From positions 186,001 to 250,000 of the forward strand of contig NZ_JAEUXI010000003.1 in NCBI RefSeq assembly GCF_016775005.1: DNA of 64,000 nucleotides, given 5' to 3'. This DNA is from Streptococcus suis. GTDB taxonomy: Bacteria > Bacillota > Bacilli > Lactobacillales > Streptococcaceae. Below are positions 8,961 through 17,707 of this stretch, piece by piece; position 1 is the first letter of the stretch; every line of letters begins with the position of its first letter. The position numbers and the translations under genes were made by a program. Below the pieces are notes generated by a model. That model was not told the DNA's origin, did not search any database, and saw only the letters and a program-made list of their open reading frames with translations.

Positions 8961-8991
8961 AAAAACCAAGTCAGATGTGACTTGGTTTTTT
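8961..8991 (+). terminator. terminator after the YdcF pseudogene
   Basis: Thirteen-base perfect arms, 8961-8973 and 8978-8990, around GATG, ending in a T run. Confidence 0.85.
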
Positions 8992-9021
8992 GTGAAAAAT
9001 CAAACAAATATAATGGGAGTG

Positions 9022-9030
9022 TGGTAAAAT
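9022..9030 (+). promoter_or_regulatory. extended -10 upstream of ABC exporter
   Basis: TG-g-TAAAAT at 9022-9030; no convincing -35. It leaves a leader of about 100 bases before the start codon. Confidence 0.45.
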
Positions 9031-9136
9031 AAATAAGTGGTGACGATGTTTAGAGTTGAGATTTAGTTCCAGTCGCCTGTCCATGCTTGTATCTACTAGT
9101 GTTGGCCATACAAACCAGACAATAAGAGGAGGAGTT

Positions 9137-10729
9137 ATGAAAAAGATCATCTATCAATTGAGAACAGTGATTGCCATTCAGTTGATTTTCCATATCTTAT
9201 ATAGTTTGACCAATGTCGTCTTGCCTGAGTTAAATAAGTATCTTTTTGATCATATTTTTCAGATAGGCTGGACAGGGCTTGTCTGGCTCTTGTTGGCCTA
9301 TGCCTTGACCATTATTGCTAATTCAGTTTTTCAGTACATTTCCCAGGTTTATGAGTGGAAGGTGTCTCAGGGTTTCTATGTCACGGCTAAAAAAGGCCTG
9401 GCAAACCGCTTGTTATCACAGCCTTTATCCAAATTTTCAGAGAAGAATGTCTCTGCCTATCTGTCCATTTTTGACAACGATTTGGAAACCATTGAGGAGA
9501 GTTATCTGAGTCCTTTCATGGACATTATCCGCTCTAGTTTGAGCATGCTCATCTATGCAGTTTCCCTCTTTCTCTTTGTTCATCCGTTGGTTGCGGTAGG
9601 TATTATTCTATCTTCTGCTTTAGCAGTCTTCATTCCCAAGTGGATTTCTGGTCCTCTTTCTCAGCGTCAGCGGGCATTTTTACAGAGTTTGGAAGGGTAT
9701 TTTCAGGTGGTGACTGACCTCTTTTCTGCTAAGAATCGTGTTAATACCGAAACTTTCGGCTCCATCAGTCGTGTCCACCATCGGTCAGTAGTAGAAAGTG
9801 AACAGGCCCGTTTTCGCTTTGGGCAATTTAAGACCCTGGCCAATGTCGTCAATGGATTTTCCATGTTTTTGGTGCAATTAACGGCTTTTGGCTTGGTCGG
9901 CTACCTCTTGCTACAAAAAAAGTTGACCATCGGTGCTGCCATTGCGACTTTTAGCTATGTTGAAAATTTCATCTATCCCATGAAATACATCCTTTTGGAT
10001 GTCAATTATATCCATTCGACCAAGGAAACGGTCGCTAATTTAGAAGATTATCTTGCTGGTCAGGTCTTGTCTGAGCAAGTGCCGAGCTATCCCAAGGTGA
10101 CAGCTTTGGAAGTCAGGGATGTGGCCTATCGTGTGGGAGAATTAGCGGTAGCAGATTTTTCCTATCGGTTTGACAAGGGGAAAAAGTATGCCATCATTGG
10201 CCCGTCAGCTAGCGGGAAATCGACTTTTCTACGAGTGTTGGCAGGGGAACTGGCTCTGGACATGGGAAGTGTTTCCTATTTGGAACATGATGTTTCACAT
10301 GAAATGGAAGCAGCTACCGCCTTCTATCTTAGCCAGTTTGAGCATCTTTACCATACCGATTTTGAAAACAATGTGTCTGTTTTTGGAACCTATGAGAAGG
10401 GAAGAGATGTCATGCTTGGCTTGTTAAGGAGCTTGCCAACGAGTTTACAGGACACCTTGCGTACAACAAGCGATCCCAGTCTCTTGAGTGGTGGCGAGAA
10501 AAATACCCTGTGTCTGCTCCGTGCCTTGATGAGCGGCAAGGACATCTTGCTCTTGGATGAACCGACCGCCCATTTAGACCCTGCCTTGACCAAACAGGTC
10601 TTGACCCACCTTTTGCAGTTGGAGGACAAACTTATCATCACCATCTTGCATGAATCAGACCCAACTATCCTAGACATGTTTGATGTGGTTTTGGAAATAC
10701 GTGATGGGAAATTGAGTGAGAAGATATAA
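9137..10729 (+). CDS. ABC exporter, fused membrane and ATPase domains
   Basis: A 530-residue half-transporter that should dimerise. The N-terminal part carries about six membrane segments of the exporter type. The C-terminal ATPase domain has Walker A GPSASGKST (near residue 355), signature LSGGE, Walker B ILLLDEPTA and the switch histidine region (ILHES). The start at 9137 is fixed by AGAGGAGGAG; a longer frame from 9056 has no such site. It is a single-gene unit between two terminators. The substrate is unknown: no peptidase domain or partner ABC gene is next to it, so a drug, lipid or peptide could be exported. Confidence 0.85.
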   Translation: MKKIIYQLRTVIAIQLIFHILYSLTNVVLPELNKYLFDHIFQIGWTGLVWLLLAYALTIIANSVFQYISQVYEWKVSQGFYVTAKKGLANRLLSQPLSKFSEKNVSAYLSIFDNDLETIEESYLSPFMDIIRSSLSMLIYAVSLFLFVHPLVAVGIILSSALAVFIPKWISGPLSQRQRAFLQSLEGYFQVVTDLFSAKNRVNTETFGSISRVHHRSVVESEQARFRFGQFKTLANVVNGFSMFLVQLTAFGLVGYLLLQKKLTIGAAIATFSYVENFIYPMKYILLDVNYIHSTKETVANLEDYLAGQVLSEQVPSYPKVTALEVRDVAYRVGELAVADFSYRFDKGKKYAIIGPSASGKSTFLRVLAGELALDMGSVSYLEHDVSHEMEAATAFYLSQFEHLYHTDFENNVSVFGTYEKGRDVMLGLLRSLPTSLQDTLRTTSDPSLLSGGEKNTLCLLRALMSGKDILLLDEPTAHLDPALTKQVLTHLLQLEDKLIITILHESDPTILDMFDVVLEIRDGKLSEKI

Positions 10730-10733
10730 AAAT

Positions 10734-10768
10734 GACCCCAAGTCATCAACTTTGACTTGGGGTTATCC
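10734..10768. terminator. terminator between ABC exporter and tRNA-Leu
   Basis: Arms ACCCCAAGTCA (10735-10745) and TGACTTGGGGTT (10753-10764). The T run is modest. It may serve both converging units. Confidence 0.7.
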
Positions 10769-10779
10769 TTTATAAATAA

Positions 10780-10861
10780 TGCGGAGGAAGGGATTTGAAC
10801 CCTCACACCCGATGGGCACATGCGCCTGAAGCATGCGTGTCTGCCGTTCCACCACCTCCGC
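10780..10861 (-). tRNA. tRNA-Leu (anticodon CAG)
   Basis: On the minus strand the acceptor arms GCGGAGG/CCTCCGC pair, the anticodon loop is TTCAGGC giving CAG, a long class II variable arm is present, and the T-arm reads GGTTCAAATCC. The 3' CCA is not encoded. An 82-base class II tRNA. Confidence 0.95.
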
Positions 10862-10870
10862 TTGTTTTTT

Positions 10871-10899
10871 ATTATACTATTTTTTTCTTGACTTGGCTA
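10871..10899 (-). promoter_or_regulatory. promoter of tRNA-Leu
   Basis: Minus-strand TATAAT (10871-10876), with a partial -35 TAGCCA (10894-10899) at 17 bp. Confidence 0.6.
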
Positions 10900-10987
10900 G
10901 AGGGAACAGTTGTTTTGGTCTTTGAAAGATGAATTTTTCTGATGGAGCAAGATATCATGCACGACATCATAATTTCAAGGAAATTTT

Positions 10988-10996
10988 TGTTATAAT
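10988..10996 (+). promoter_or_regulatory. extended -10 of the rsgA operon
   Basis: TG-t-TATAAT at 10988-10996; the -35 is weak. Confidence 0.65.
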
Positions 10997-11025
10997 AGTA
11001 GCAAGTACACACAAAGGAGTCTTCA

Positions 11026-11901
11026 TTGCAAGGAAGAATTATCAAGGCCTTGGCTGGTTTTTACTATGTTGAGGCGAATGGAATTGTTTATCAAACCAGA
11101 GCCAGAGGAAATTTTCGTAAGAAAGGCCAAACGCCCTACGTGGGTGATTTTGTGGACTTTTCTGCGGAGGAAAACTCAGAAGGCTATATTTTAAAGATTC
11201 ATGAGCGGAAGAATAGTTTGGTTCGGCCTCCTATCGTCAATATCGATCAGGCGGTGGTTATCATGTCCGCCAAAGAGCCTGATTTTAATGCCAATCTACT
11301 AGATCGTTTCCTAGTGCTTTTGGAACAGAAGGATATGGATCCCATTATTTATATCTCTAAGATGGACTTGGTAGAAGATCGGACGGAAATGGATGCCTTC
11401 AAGGCTATCTATGAGAAAATTGGCTATTCCTTTGTCTATAGTTTGGAGGAATTGACACCATTATTGCAGGATAAGGTGACGGTCTTTATGGGGCAAACAG
11501 GGGTCGGCAAATCAACCCTTCTCAATCGCATTGCACCAGAATTAGCCTTGGAAACAGGGGCTATTTCAGATAGTCTGGGGCGTGGTCGCCATACCACTCG
11601 TGCGGTCAGTTTCTACAATGTCTTCGGTGGGAAAATTGCGGATACGCCAGGTTTTTCATCCCTAGACTATGAAGTCAAGGAGGCGGAGGCTCTGACAGAT
11701 TGTTTCCCAGAGATTGCGGAAAGTAGCCAGAACTGCAAATTTAGGACCTGTACCCACACCCATGAGCCGGATTGTGCGGTCAAGGAAGCTGTTGCCAGCT
11801 CTGCCATTTCCCAAAGTCGCTTTGACAATTATCTCCAATTCCTCAGCGAGATCCAAAATCAGCGCGAAACCTATACCAAGGTAAGTAAGAAATTCAAATA
11901 G
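11026..11901 (+). CDS. rsgA: ribosome small-subunit GTPase A
   Basis: Circularly permuted GTPase that checks late 30S subunit assembly. The 291-residue product has an N-terminal OB-fold, the permuted GTPase with SKMDL (G4) before GQTGVGKST (G1) and DTPGF (G3), and a C-terminal zinc knuckle ([14 protein letters not shown]). The start codon is TTG at 11026, with AAAGGAG at 11013-11019. It leads the rsgA-rpe-thiN-rmuC-yhaM group. Confidence 0.96.
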   Translation: MQGRIIKALAGFYYVEANGIVYQTRARGNFRKKGQTPYVGDFVDFSAEENSEGYILKIHERKNSLVRPPIVNIDQAVVIMSAKEPDFNANLLDRFLVLLEQKDMDPIIYISKMDLVEDRTEMDAFKAIYEKIGYSFVYSLEELTPLLQDKVTVFMGQTGVGKSTLLNRIAPELALETGAISDSLGRGRHTTRAVSFYNVFGGKIADTPGFSSLDYEVKEAEALTDCFPEIAESSQNCKFRTCTHTHEPDCAVKEAVASSAISQSRFDNYLQFLSEIQNQRETYTKVSKKFK

Positions 11902-11915
11902 AAAGTTGGTTCTGT

Positions 11916-12575
11916 ATGTCACATTATAAGATTGCACCGTCTATTTTGGCGGCAGATTATGCAAATTTTGAAAAAGAGCTCAAGCGTCTAGAAAAGACAG
12001 GTGTGGAGTATGTGCACATTGATGTCATGGACGGTCATTTCGTGCCAAATATCAGCTTTGGGGCGGATGTGGTTGCGGCTATGCGTCCTCATAGCAAGCT
12101 GGTTTTCGATTGCCATCTCATGGTGTCCAATCCTGAAAATCATATTGAGACCTTTGCCCGTGCGGGTGCAGATATTTTAACCATTCATGCAGAAGCAACG
12201 GTTCACCTGCATGGGACCTTGCAGAAAATCCGTGCTGCTGGTATGAAGGTGGGGGTGGTCATCAATCCAGGTACACCACTTGTAACCATTGAGCCTGTGC
12301 TCAACTTGGTGGATCAGGTGCTGCTCATGACGGTCAACCCAGGTTTTGGTGGACAAGCCTACATTCCAGAAGTGGCTGAGAAGATTGAGGCCTTGGTCAA
12401 ACTCCGTGAAGCCAAGGGCTTGAACTTTGACATCGAAGTGGACGGTGGAATTGACGATAAGACCATTCATTCAGCCAAAAATGCTGGTGCCAATGTTTTT
12501 GTGGCAGGTTCCTTCCTCTTCAAAGGAGACTTGGATGCCAACGTTGCCAAATTGAGAGCTGCCCTTCATGACTAA
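11916..12575 (+). CDS. rpe: ribulose-phosphate 3-epimerase
   Basis: Interconverts ribulose-5-phosphate and xylulose-5-phosphate in the pentose phosphate pathway. A 219-residue TIM barrel with VHIDVMDGHFVPNISFG, FDCHLMV, LLMTVNPGFGGQ and the phosphate-binding EVDGGID, all expected active-site motifs. It starts 14 bases after rsgA and overlaps thiN by 8 bases. Confidence 0.97.
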   Translation: MSHYKIAPSILAADYANFEKELKRLEKTGVEYVHIDVMDGHFVPNISFGADVVAAMRPHSKLVFDCHLMVSNPENHIETFARAGADILTIHAEATVHLHGTLQKIRAAGMKVGVVINPGTPLVTIEPVLNLVDQVLLMTVNPGFGGQAYIPEVAEKIEALVKLREAKGLNFDIEVDGGIDDKTIHSAKNAGANVFVAGSFLFKGDLDANVAKLRAALHD

Positions 12576-13200
12576 GGTGACCTTGGTAGCAGGAGGGCCG
12601 CTTACTCTCTTGCCTGAGCCCGCGGATCTTTACGTGGGAGTCGATGCTGGCTCTCTTCGTCTTCTGGACCATTCCCTGCCTCTTGACTGGGCCATGGGTG
12701 ATTTTGATTCGGTGACATCTGAAGAGTTGGGGCGGATAAAGGATCAAGCAGAGCGTTTTTTGCAAGCTCCTGCTGAAAAAGATGATACAGATTTGGAGCT
12801 GGCTTTAAAGGAAATCTTCAAGGCCTATCCGCAGGCCCAGGTTCGCATATATGGAGCCTTGGGTGGTCGCATGGACCACATGATGGCTAATCTCTTTCTG
12901 GCTGCAGAGCCTGTCTTGGCAACCTATATGGAGCAGATTGAATTGGTGGACAGTCAGAACATCGTCCGTTTTCGACCTGCAGGTCAGCACCGTTTGTCAC
13001 CGATTGCTGGTATGAAGTACATTTCCTTTATGCCTTCGGACCAAAGCCGCCTGACCATTCGTCATGCCAAGTACCCGTTGGATGCCAGCAATTATTTTTT
13101 TAAAAAATGCTATGCTTCTAACGAATTTATAGATAGAGATATAGACATTCAACTGGATAAGGGCTACGTGGTCCTTATCTACAGTAAGGACAAGAATTAG
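12568..13200 (+). CDS. thiN: thiamine pyrophosphokinase
   Basis: Converts thiamine to thiamine diphosphate with ATP. The 210-residue product has GVDAGSLRLL, the acidic AMGDFDSV and EKDDTDLELAL motifs of the catalytic domain, YGALGGRMDH, and the C-terminal thiamine-binding part. Its ATG lies inside the end of rpe (8-base overlap), and rmuC starts immediately after its stop. The product could supply the cofactor for transketolase next to Rpe; that link is inference. Confidence 0.93.
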   Translation: MTKVTLVAGGPLTLLPEPADLYVGVDAGSLRLLDHSLPLDWAMGDFDSVTSEELGRIKDQAERFLQAPAEKDDTDLELALKEIFKAYPQAQVRIYGALGGRMDHMMANLFLAAEPVLATYMEQIELVDSQNIVRFRPAGQHRLSPIAGMKYISFMPSDQSRLTIRHAKYPLDASNYFFKKCYASNEFIDRDIDIQLDKGYVVLIYSKDKN

Positions 13201-14439
13201 ATGGATATTGTATTACTTATTTTGCTGATACTGGTCTTGCTTGCCTTGGTTTTTCTTTATGGAAAATGGCAGAGCTTGGCCCTACTTTTGCAAGATCAGG
13301 CAGAAGACGCAGCAGACAACTTGTCTGATCAGCTCAGCTATCAACTAGAAAATGCAACTCTCAAACAGCAACAGGCTATTCATCAGGAAGTGGAAAGACT
13401 CCGCACGGAGCTTTACCAACAGCTAACCGACATCCGTCAAGAGCTGAATAAGAGCCACTTGGAAACACGAGATGCCACCGACCGCCGTTTGCAGGCCATT
13501 CAGGAGTCCAATGAAAAACGCCTGGAAGAAATGCGGCAGACGGTCGAGGAAAAGCTGGAGAAAACCCTGCAAACCCGCCTACAAGCCTCCTTTGAAACGG
13601 TGTCCAAGCAATTGGAATCGGTCAATCGTGGTCTGGGTGAAATGCAGACGGTGGCGCGTGATGTGGGTAGTCTTAACAAGGTGCTGTCTGGCACCAAAAC
13701 CCGTGGCATCATGGGTGAATTGCAGCTGGGACAGATTATCGAGGATATTTTGACACCTAGCCAATATGAGCGAGAGTTTGCCACGGTTTCAGGCTCTAAT
13801 GAGCGCGTGGAGTATGCGGTCAAGCTACCAGGACGGACTGAAGGCGACTATATCTACTTGCCAATCGATTCCAAGTTTCCGCTGGCGGATTACTACCGCT
13901 TGGAAGATGCTTACGAAAGTGGGGACAAGGATCAGATTGACCTCCATCGGAAAAATCTCTTGGCTGCTATCAAACGTTTTGCCAAGGATATTCAGTGCAA
14001 GTACCTCAATCCGCCTGAAACGACTAACTTTGGCGTGTTGTTCTTGCCAACCGAAGGGCTGTATTCAGAAGTGGTCCGCAATCCCATTTTCTTTGATGAC
14101 CTACGCCGACAGGAAAATATCGTGGTAGCAGGACCGACCACACTTTCTGCCCTGCTCAATTCCCTCTCCGTCGGCTTTAAGACCCTCAATATTCAACGGT
14201 CAGCCGATGATATTTCTAAGGTCTTGGGCAATGTCAAGCTGGAATTTGGCAAGTTTTCTGACCTCTTGCTTAAGGCTCAGAAACAACTCAATCAGGCTAG
14301 CAGCAATATTGACAAACTCCTAACCACTCGCACCAACGCTATCGAGCGTAGTCTTCGTACCATTGACTTGTACGAAGATGACCAAACCAAGGGTTTACTT
14401 GGTCTGCCACCCCTAGATGAGGAAGACAATGAAAATTAA
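13201..14439 (+). CDS. rmuC: RmuC-family DNA recombination protein
   Basis: RmuC proteins limit inversions and small rearrangements at repeats; biochemical detail is limited. The 412-residue product has an N-terminal membrane anchor (LLILLILVLLALVFLY), a long coiled coil to about residue 160, and the conserved RmuC domain with GIMGELQLG, LPIDSKFPLADYYRL and GPTTLSALLNSLSVGF. It starts directly after the thiN stop and overlaps the start region of yhaM. Confidence 0.93.
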   Translation: MDIVLLILLILVLLALVFLYGKWQSLALLLQDQAEDAADNLSDQLSYQLENATLKQQQAIHQEVERLRTELYQQLTDIRQELNKSHLETRDATDRRLQAIQESNEKRLEEMRQTVEEKLEKTLQTRLQASFETVSKQLESVNRGLGEMQTVARDVGSLNKVLSGTKTRGIMGELQLGQIIEDILTPSQYEREFATVSGSNERVEYAVKLPGRTEGDYIYLPIDSKFPLADYYRLEDAYESGDKDQIDLHRKNLLAAIKRFAKDIQCKYLNPPETTNFGVLFLPTEGLYSEVVRNPIFFDDLRRQENIVVAGPTTLSALLNSLSVGFKTLNIQRSADDISKVLGNVKLEFGKFSDLLLKAQKQLNQASSNIDKLLTTRTNAIERSLRTIDLYEDDQTKGLLGLPPLDEEDNEN

Positions 14440-15370
14440 CCAAATGAAAAAAGATGAATTCTTCGAAGGATTCTATCTAATCAAGTCAGCAGAAGTCCGA
14501 CAAACACGGGCTGGAAAAGACTACCTAGCTCTGACCTTCCAGGATGATACTGGTGAGATTGAAGGCAAGGTATGGGATGCCCAGCCAGGGAAAATCAAGG
14601 ATTTTACTGCTGGAACAGTTGTTCACATGCAGGGACGCCGTGAAGTTTACAACAACACCCCTCAGGTCAATCAACTGGTTCTGCGTTTGCCTATGCTGGG
14701 TGAGCCGAGCGATCCCGCTGATTTTAAGGAAAAACCGCCTGTGGATGTTAAAGACACTAAGGACTATCTGAGCCAGATGATTTTCCGCATCGAAAATGCC
14801 ACATGGCAGCGGATTGTCCGTGCTCTTTACAGCAAGTACGAGAAGGAGTTTTATTCCTATCCAGCGGCCAAGACCAATCACCATGCCTTCTATTCAGGTT
14901 TGTCCTTCCATACGGCGACCATGGTTCGTTTGGCTGATAAAATTGGTGACATCTATCCCCAGCTCAATAAGAGCCTGCTCTTTGCAGGAATCATGCTGCA
15001 TGACCTAGCCAAGGTGATTGAACTGACAGGACCTGATAACACAGGCTACACTGTCCGTGGCAATTTGATTGGGCACATTTCCTTGATTGATGAAGAGATT
15101 ACCAAGGTTTTGGTGGAATTGGGCATCGACGATAGCAAGGAAGAAGTGACTGTTCTGCGCCATGTTATCCTCAGCCACCACGGCCTCTTGGAGTATGGTA
15201 GCCCTGTCCGTCCGCAGATTATGGAGGCGGAAATCCTCCACATGATTGACAACATCGATGCGGAAATGATGATGATGCTATCGGCCTTGGACAAGGTCGG
15301 CCCAGGCGAGATGACCAACCGTATCTTTGCCATGGATAACCGCGCCTTCTATAAGCCCAATATCGACTAA
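14429..15370 (+). CDS. yhaM: 3'-5' exoribonuclease YhaM (Cbf1-like)
   Basis: Trims RNA and DNA 3' ends. The 313-residue product has an N-terminal OB-fold nucleic-acid-binding domain and an HD metal-dependent phosphohydrolase domain (HHAFYSGLSFHTATM, LHDLAK, LSHHG). The start at 14429 has GAGGAAG at 14419-14425; the ATG at 14417 coincides with that site and is less likely. Its length matches YhaM. The stop overlaps the next gene as TAATG. Confidence 0.93.
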   Translation: MKINQMKKDEFFEGFYLIKSAEVRQTRAGKDYLALTFQDDTGEIEGKVWDAQPGKIKDFTAGTVVHMQGRREVYNNTPQVNQLVLRLPMLGEPSDPADFKEKPPVDVKDTKDYLSQMIFRIENATWQRIVRALYSKYEKEFYSYPAAKTNHHAFYSGLSFHTATMVRLADKIGDIYPQLNKSLLFAGIMLHDLAKVIELTGPDNTGYTVRGNLIGHISLIDEEITKVLVELGIDDSKEEVTVLRHVILSHHGLLEYGSPVRPQIMEAEILHMIDNIDAEMMMMLSALDKVGPGEMTNRIFAMDNRAFYKPNID

Positions 15371-16236
15371 TGGTAGTTAGGATAGTGTCTCGACAGCCCC
15401 TCACCAAAGGCTGGTCCACGGACCAAAAGTACAAGGTCCAGCTAGAAGATGGCCGCTTTGGTCTGTTGAGAATAGCAGAGCGGCCAACCTATGAGGCTAA
15501 GCGATTAGAGTTTCGATTGGTTCAAAGCTTGTTTGAGAAAGACTTGCCTGTGGCAGAGCCACTAAGTTTTTGGGCGGATGACTTGTCAGTCTACACCCTC
15601 TATGAATGGGTGGAAGGTCAGGACATGAATGAAGTGGCTTCCGATCTGTCTGATTCTGTCTTGTATGATTTGGGCTGTCAGTCAGGGAAGTTTTTGCGAA
15701 CCTTGCATGCCCTACCGATCGACCAAAGTCAACGGGACTGGAACAGTTTTTATCAGACTAAGATTGACAGTAAAATCAAGGCCTACCAGGTAGCCAGTCA
15801 TTCCTATCCAAATGGTCAAGCCATGATAGACTTTGTTCAGGCCAATCGTCACTTGCTTGAAGGGCGACCGATTGCCTACCATCATGGTGATTTTCATACA
15901 GGGAATTTTCTACTGGGAAGAGATGGAAAGCTAAAAATCTTAGACTTTGATCGCTACGACATAGGAGATCCCTGGGAAGAATTCAACCGTTTGATTTTCA
16001 CGGTAGATTTGTCTCCAGCCTTTGCGCGTGGTCAGGTAGATGCCTATTTTGACGGAGCTATTCCAGAGGAATTTTGGAGACTCATGGCTCTTTATGTAAC
16101 AGTAAATAGTCTAGGCGCTCTTTCTTGGGCAGAGCAAGTCGATCCTGATCAAGTTCCCTTGATGCAGGAACAGGCGGCCACCATCTCAGAATGGTATGCG
16201 GACTTTAATCACTTGGTTCCAACTTGGTATGCCTGA
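15370..16236 (+). CDS. APH-fold phosphotransferase family protein
   Basis: Predicted small-molecule kinase of the aminoglycoside/choline-kinase fold. The 288-residue product has the catalytic loop HHGDFHTGNFLL and the metal-binding LKILDFDRYD. It is coupled to yhaM by a TAATG overlap and precedes purR. Family membership does not show antibiotic resistance; many such proteins phosphorylate sugars or housekeeping metabolites. It is not the usual neighbour of yhaM and purR that I recall from other streptococci. Substrate unknown. Confidence 0.8.
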   Translation: MVVRIVSRQPLTKGWSTDQKYKVQLEDGRFGLLRIAERPTYEAKRLEFRLVQSLFEKDLPVAEPLSFWADDLSVYTLYEWVEGQDMNEVASDLSDSVLYDLGCQSGKFLRTLHALPIDQSQRDWNSFYQTKIDSKIKAYQVASHSYPNGQAMIDFVQANRHLLEGRPIAYHHGDFHTGNFLLGRDGKLKILDFDRYDIGDPWEEFNRLIFTVDLSPAFARGQVDAYFDGAIPEEFWRLMALYVTVNSLGALSWAEQVDPDQVPLMQEQAATISEWYADFNHLVPTWYA

Positions 16237-16254
16237 AAATAAAAGAAAAAACGA

Positions 16255-16295
16255 AAAAAGTGAACTGTTTTACTAAAAATGGTTCGCTTTTTATT
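16255..16295 (+). terminator. terminator before purR
   Basis: Arms AAAAAGTGAAC and GTTCGCTTTTT pair with one G-T and are followed by a T-rich stretch. Confidence 0.65.
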
Positions 16296-16311
16296 TTTCT
16301 TGTGTTATAAT
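16279..16311 (+). promoter_or_regulatory. purR promoter with candidate PurR box
   Basis: Extended -10 TG-t-TATAAT at 16303-16311. A sequence matching 11 of 13 positions of the reversed PurBox (AWWGTTCGGWWWT) lies at 16279-16291, over the expected -35. Confidence 0.55.
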
Positions 16312-16339
16312 AGGAAAAAGCCTAAAAAGGAGAGGACGA

Positions 16340-17152
16340 ATGAAATTGAGACGCAGTGAACGGATGGTTGTTATCTCAAACTATCTAATCAATCATCCTT
16401 ACAAATTGACTAGCTTGAATACCTTTGCTGAAAAGTATGAGTCAGCAAAATCTTCTATTTCAGAAGATATTGCCATCATCAAAAAGGCCTTTGAGGAAAG
16501 CTCAATCGGTCAGATTGAAACCATTACAGGTGCTAGTGGTGGGGTTATTTTCACGCCTTCGATTTCACGAGAAGAGTCCCTCGCCATCGCAGAAGACCTT
16601 CGCCAGCAGATGGCTGAAAGTAACCGTATCCTTCCAGGTGGTTATATCTATTCATCTGACTTGCTGTCTACACCTCAAACCTTGAAAAACGTTGGCCGTA
16701 TCATTGCCAACGCCTTTAAGGATGAGAAAATTGATGCGGTTATGACGGTTGCGACCAAGGGTGTTCCTTTGGCCAATGCCGTTGCCAATGTTTTGAATGT
16801 TCCCTTTGTCATTGTCCGTCGTGATTTGAAAATCACAGAAGGTTCAACCGTTTCTGTCAACTACGTATCTGGCTCAAGCGACCGGATCGAGAAAATGTTC
16901 TTATCCAAACGTAGTCTGAAGGCAGGCAGCCGGGTGCTGATTGTGGATGACTTCTTGAAAAACGGAGGGACCATCAATGGTATGATTAGCCTCCTGTCCG
17001 AATTTGACTCAACCCTTGCCGGTGTAGCAGTATTTGCTGAAAACCAAAAAGGAGACCGCAACGTAGCCAATTATAAATCCCTTCTAGCCGTGACAGACAT
17101 CAACGTTAAAGAAAACCGAGTTGATGTAGAGTTGGGAAATATTTTTGAATAA
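16340..17152 (+). CDS. purR: purine operon regulator PurR
   Basis: PRPP-responsive regulator of purine genes. The 270-residue product has an N-terminal winged helix (MKLRRSERMVVISNYLINHP) and a C-terminal phosphoribosyltransferase-like domain with the PRPP-binding VLIVDDFLKNGGT (about residues 199-211). It has its own promoter and terminator. Boxes matching the PurR motif occur at the purA promoter (59878-59930) and over its own promoter, so it probably controls both; in lactococci the homologue activates, in bacilli it represses. Confidence 0.95.
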   Translation: MKLRRSERMVVISNYLINHPYKLTSLNTFAEKYESAKSSISEDIAIIKKAFEESSIGQIETITGASGGVIFTPSISREESLAIAEDLRQQMAESNRILPGGYIYSSDLLSTPQTLKNVGRIIANAFKDEKIDAVMTVATKGVPLANAVANVLNVPFVIVRRDLKITEGSTVSVNYVSGSSDRIEKMFLSKRSLKAGSRVLIVDDFLKNGGTINGMISLLSEFDSTLAGVAVFAENQKGDRNVANYKSLLAVTDINVKENRVDVELGNIFE

Positions 17153-17179
17153 CCTTTCAAATCTGATCTTGAAATAGAT

Positions 17180-17247
17180 GTAGGTCAGACCTACTTTACC
17201 TTTATTCGTGCAGAAAGAAAAAGCTGAGTTTTCGGCTTTTTTTGTTT
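17180..17247 (+). terminator. terminator of purR, with a perfect palindrome just before it
   Basis: GTAGGT-cag-ACCTAC at 17180-17194 precedes a terminator with arms AAAAGCTGA and TCGGCTTTT (17218 on) and a T run to 17247. Confidence 0.7.
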
Positions 17248-17336
17248 TTTGGAGGCTAATCAAAAGATTCACTACCTAGATCGAAAAAAGCGGACAAAAT
17301 ACACATAAAAAATAGATAAATAAAGTAGCATATATA

Positions 17337-17365
17337 TTGTGTTTCACCTATGATTGATGTACAAT
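17337..17365 (+). promoter_or_regulatory. promoter of esxA and the secretion locus
   Basis: TTGTGT (17337-17342), 17 bp, TACAAT (17360-17365). Confidence 0.65.
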
Positions 17366-17395
17366 GAACCTATAAATAGAAAAAAGGGGAACACT

Positions 17396-17686
17396 ATGTC
17401 ACGCATTAAATTAACACCAGACGAACTCCGTACTTCAGCGATTCGCTATACAGAAGGTTCAGATAATATCGATGCTATTTTGTCATCTTTGTCAAATGAG
17501 CAATCTGTTATTCGTGAAAACTGGGAAGGTACAGCTTTTGACAGTTTTGATGCTCAATTTGAAGCGCTTAAGCCAAAAATTGTTGAATTTTCTGAGTTGC
17601 TTCGAGATATCAATGCCCAATTGAATAAAGTAGCTGACATTATCGAGCAAACAGATGCAGACATTGCAGCGCAAATCAATGGCTAA
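17396..17686 (+). CDS. esxA: WXG100 secreted protein EsxA
   Basis: Small secreted helical-hairpin protein that forms dimers and is a core substrate of type VIIb secretion. At 96 residues with NWEGT at the hairpin turn it fits the WXG100 family (W-x-G). The start is ATG at 17396 with AAAGGGGA upstream; a TTG-initiated frame from 17354 runs through the promoter and is not real. A strong hairpin follows, so esxA can be expressed above the downstream machine genes. Confidence 0.95.
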   Translation: MSRIKLTPDELRTSAIRYTEGSDNIDAILSSLSNEQSVIRENWEGTAFDSFDAQFEALKPKIVEFSELLRDINAQLNKVADIIEQTDADIAAQING

Positions 17687-17707
17687 GGGTTGACGAAGTT
17701 CAAATGC

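Larger units (their letters stand above)
7929..8962 (+). pseudogene. YdcF/DUF218-type protein gene, broken by a nonsense codon and two repeat elements
   Basis: Three pieces of one gene can be joined. The first (7929-8282) encodes [13 protein letters not shown] through VGGAGHTTDGLR to LLET, then a TAG at 8280 where a CAG is expected, with STNCGNN-like coding just after it. The second (from about 8420) encodes [19 protein letters not shown] to EEGYGP in another frame. The third (from about 8863) encodes IDIPEEVQASYQLV to NPKYA. The gaps are a 115-base BOX-like element and a 170-base palindromic element. Intact relatives are DUF218 proteins of unknown substrate. The gene overlaps the ksgA stop and probably lost function after the insertions. 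The end is approximate. Confidence 0.8.

Noticed and set aside
9056..9136. N-terminal extension of the ABC exporter
   Set aside because: The strong AGAGGAGGAG site directly before 9137 decides the start; the extension reads Ser/Arg-rich non-homologous sequence.
15370..16236. Aminoglycoside resistance gene
   Set aside because: Only the general APH fold is visible; the gene sits in a housekeeping operon and no resistance-type mobile context is present.
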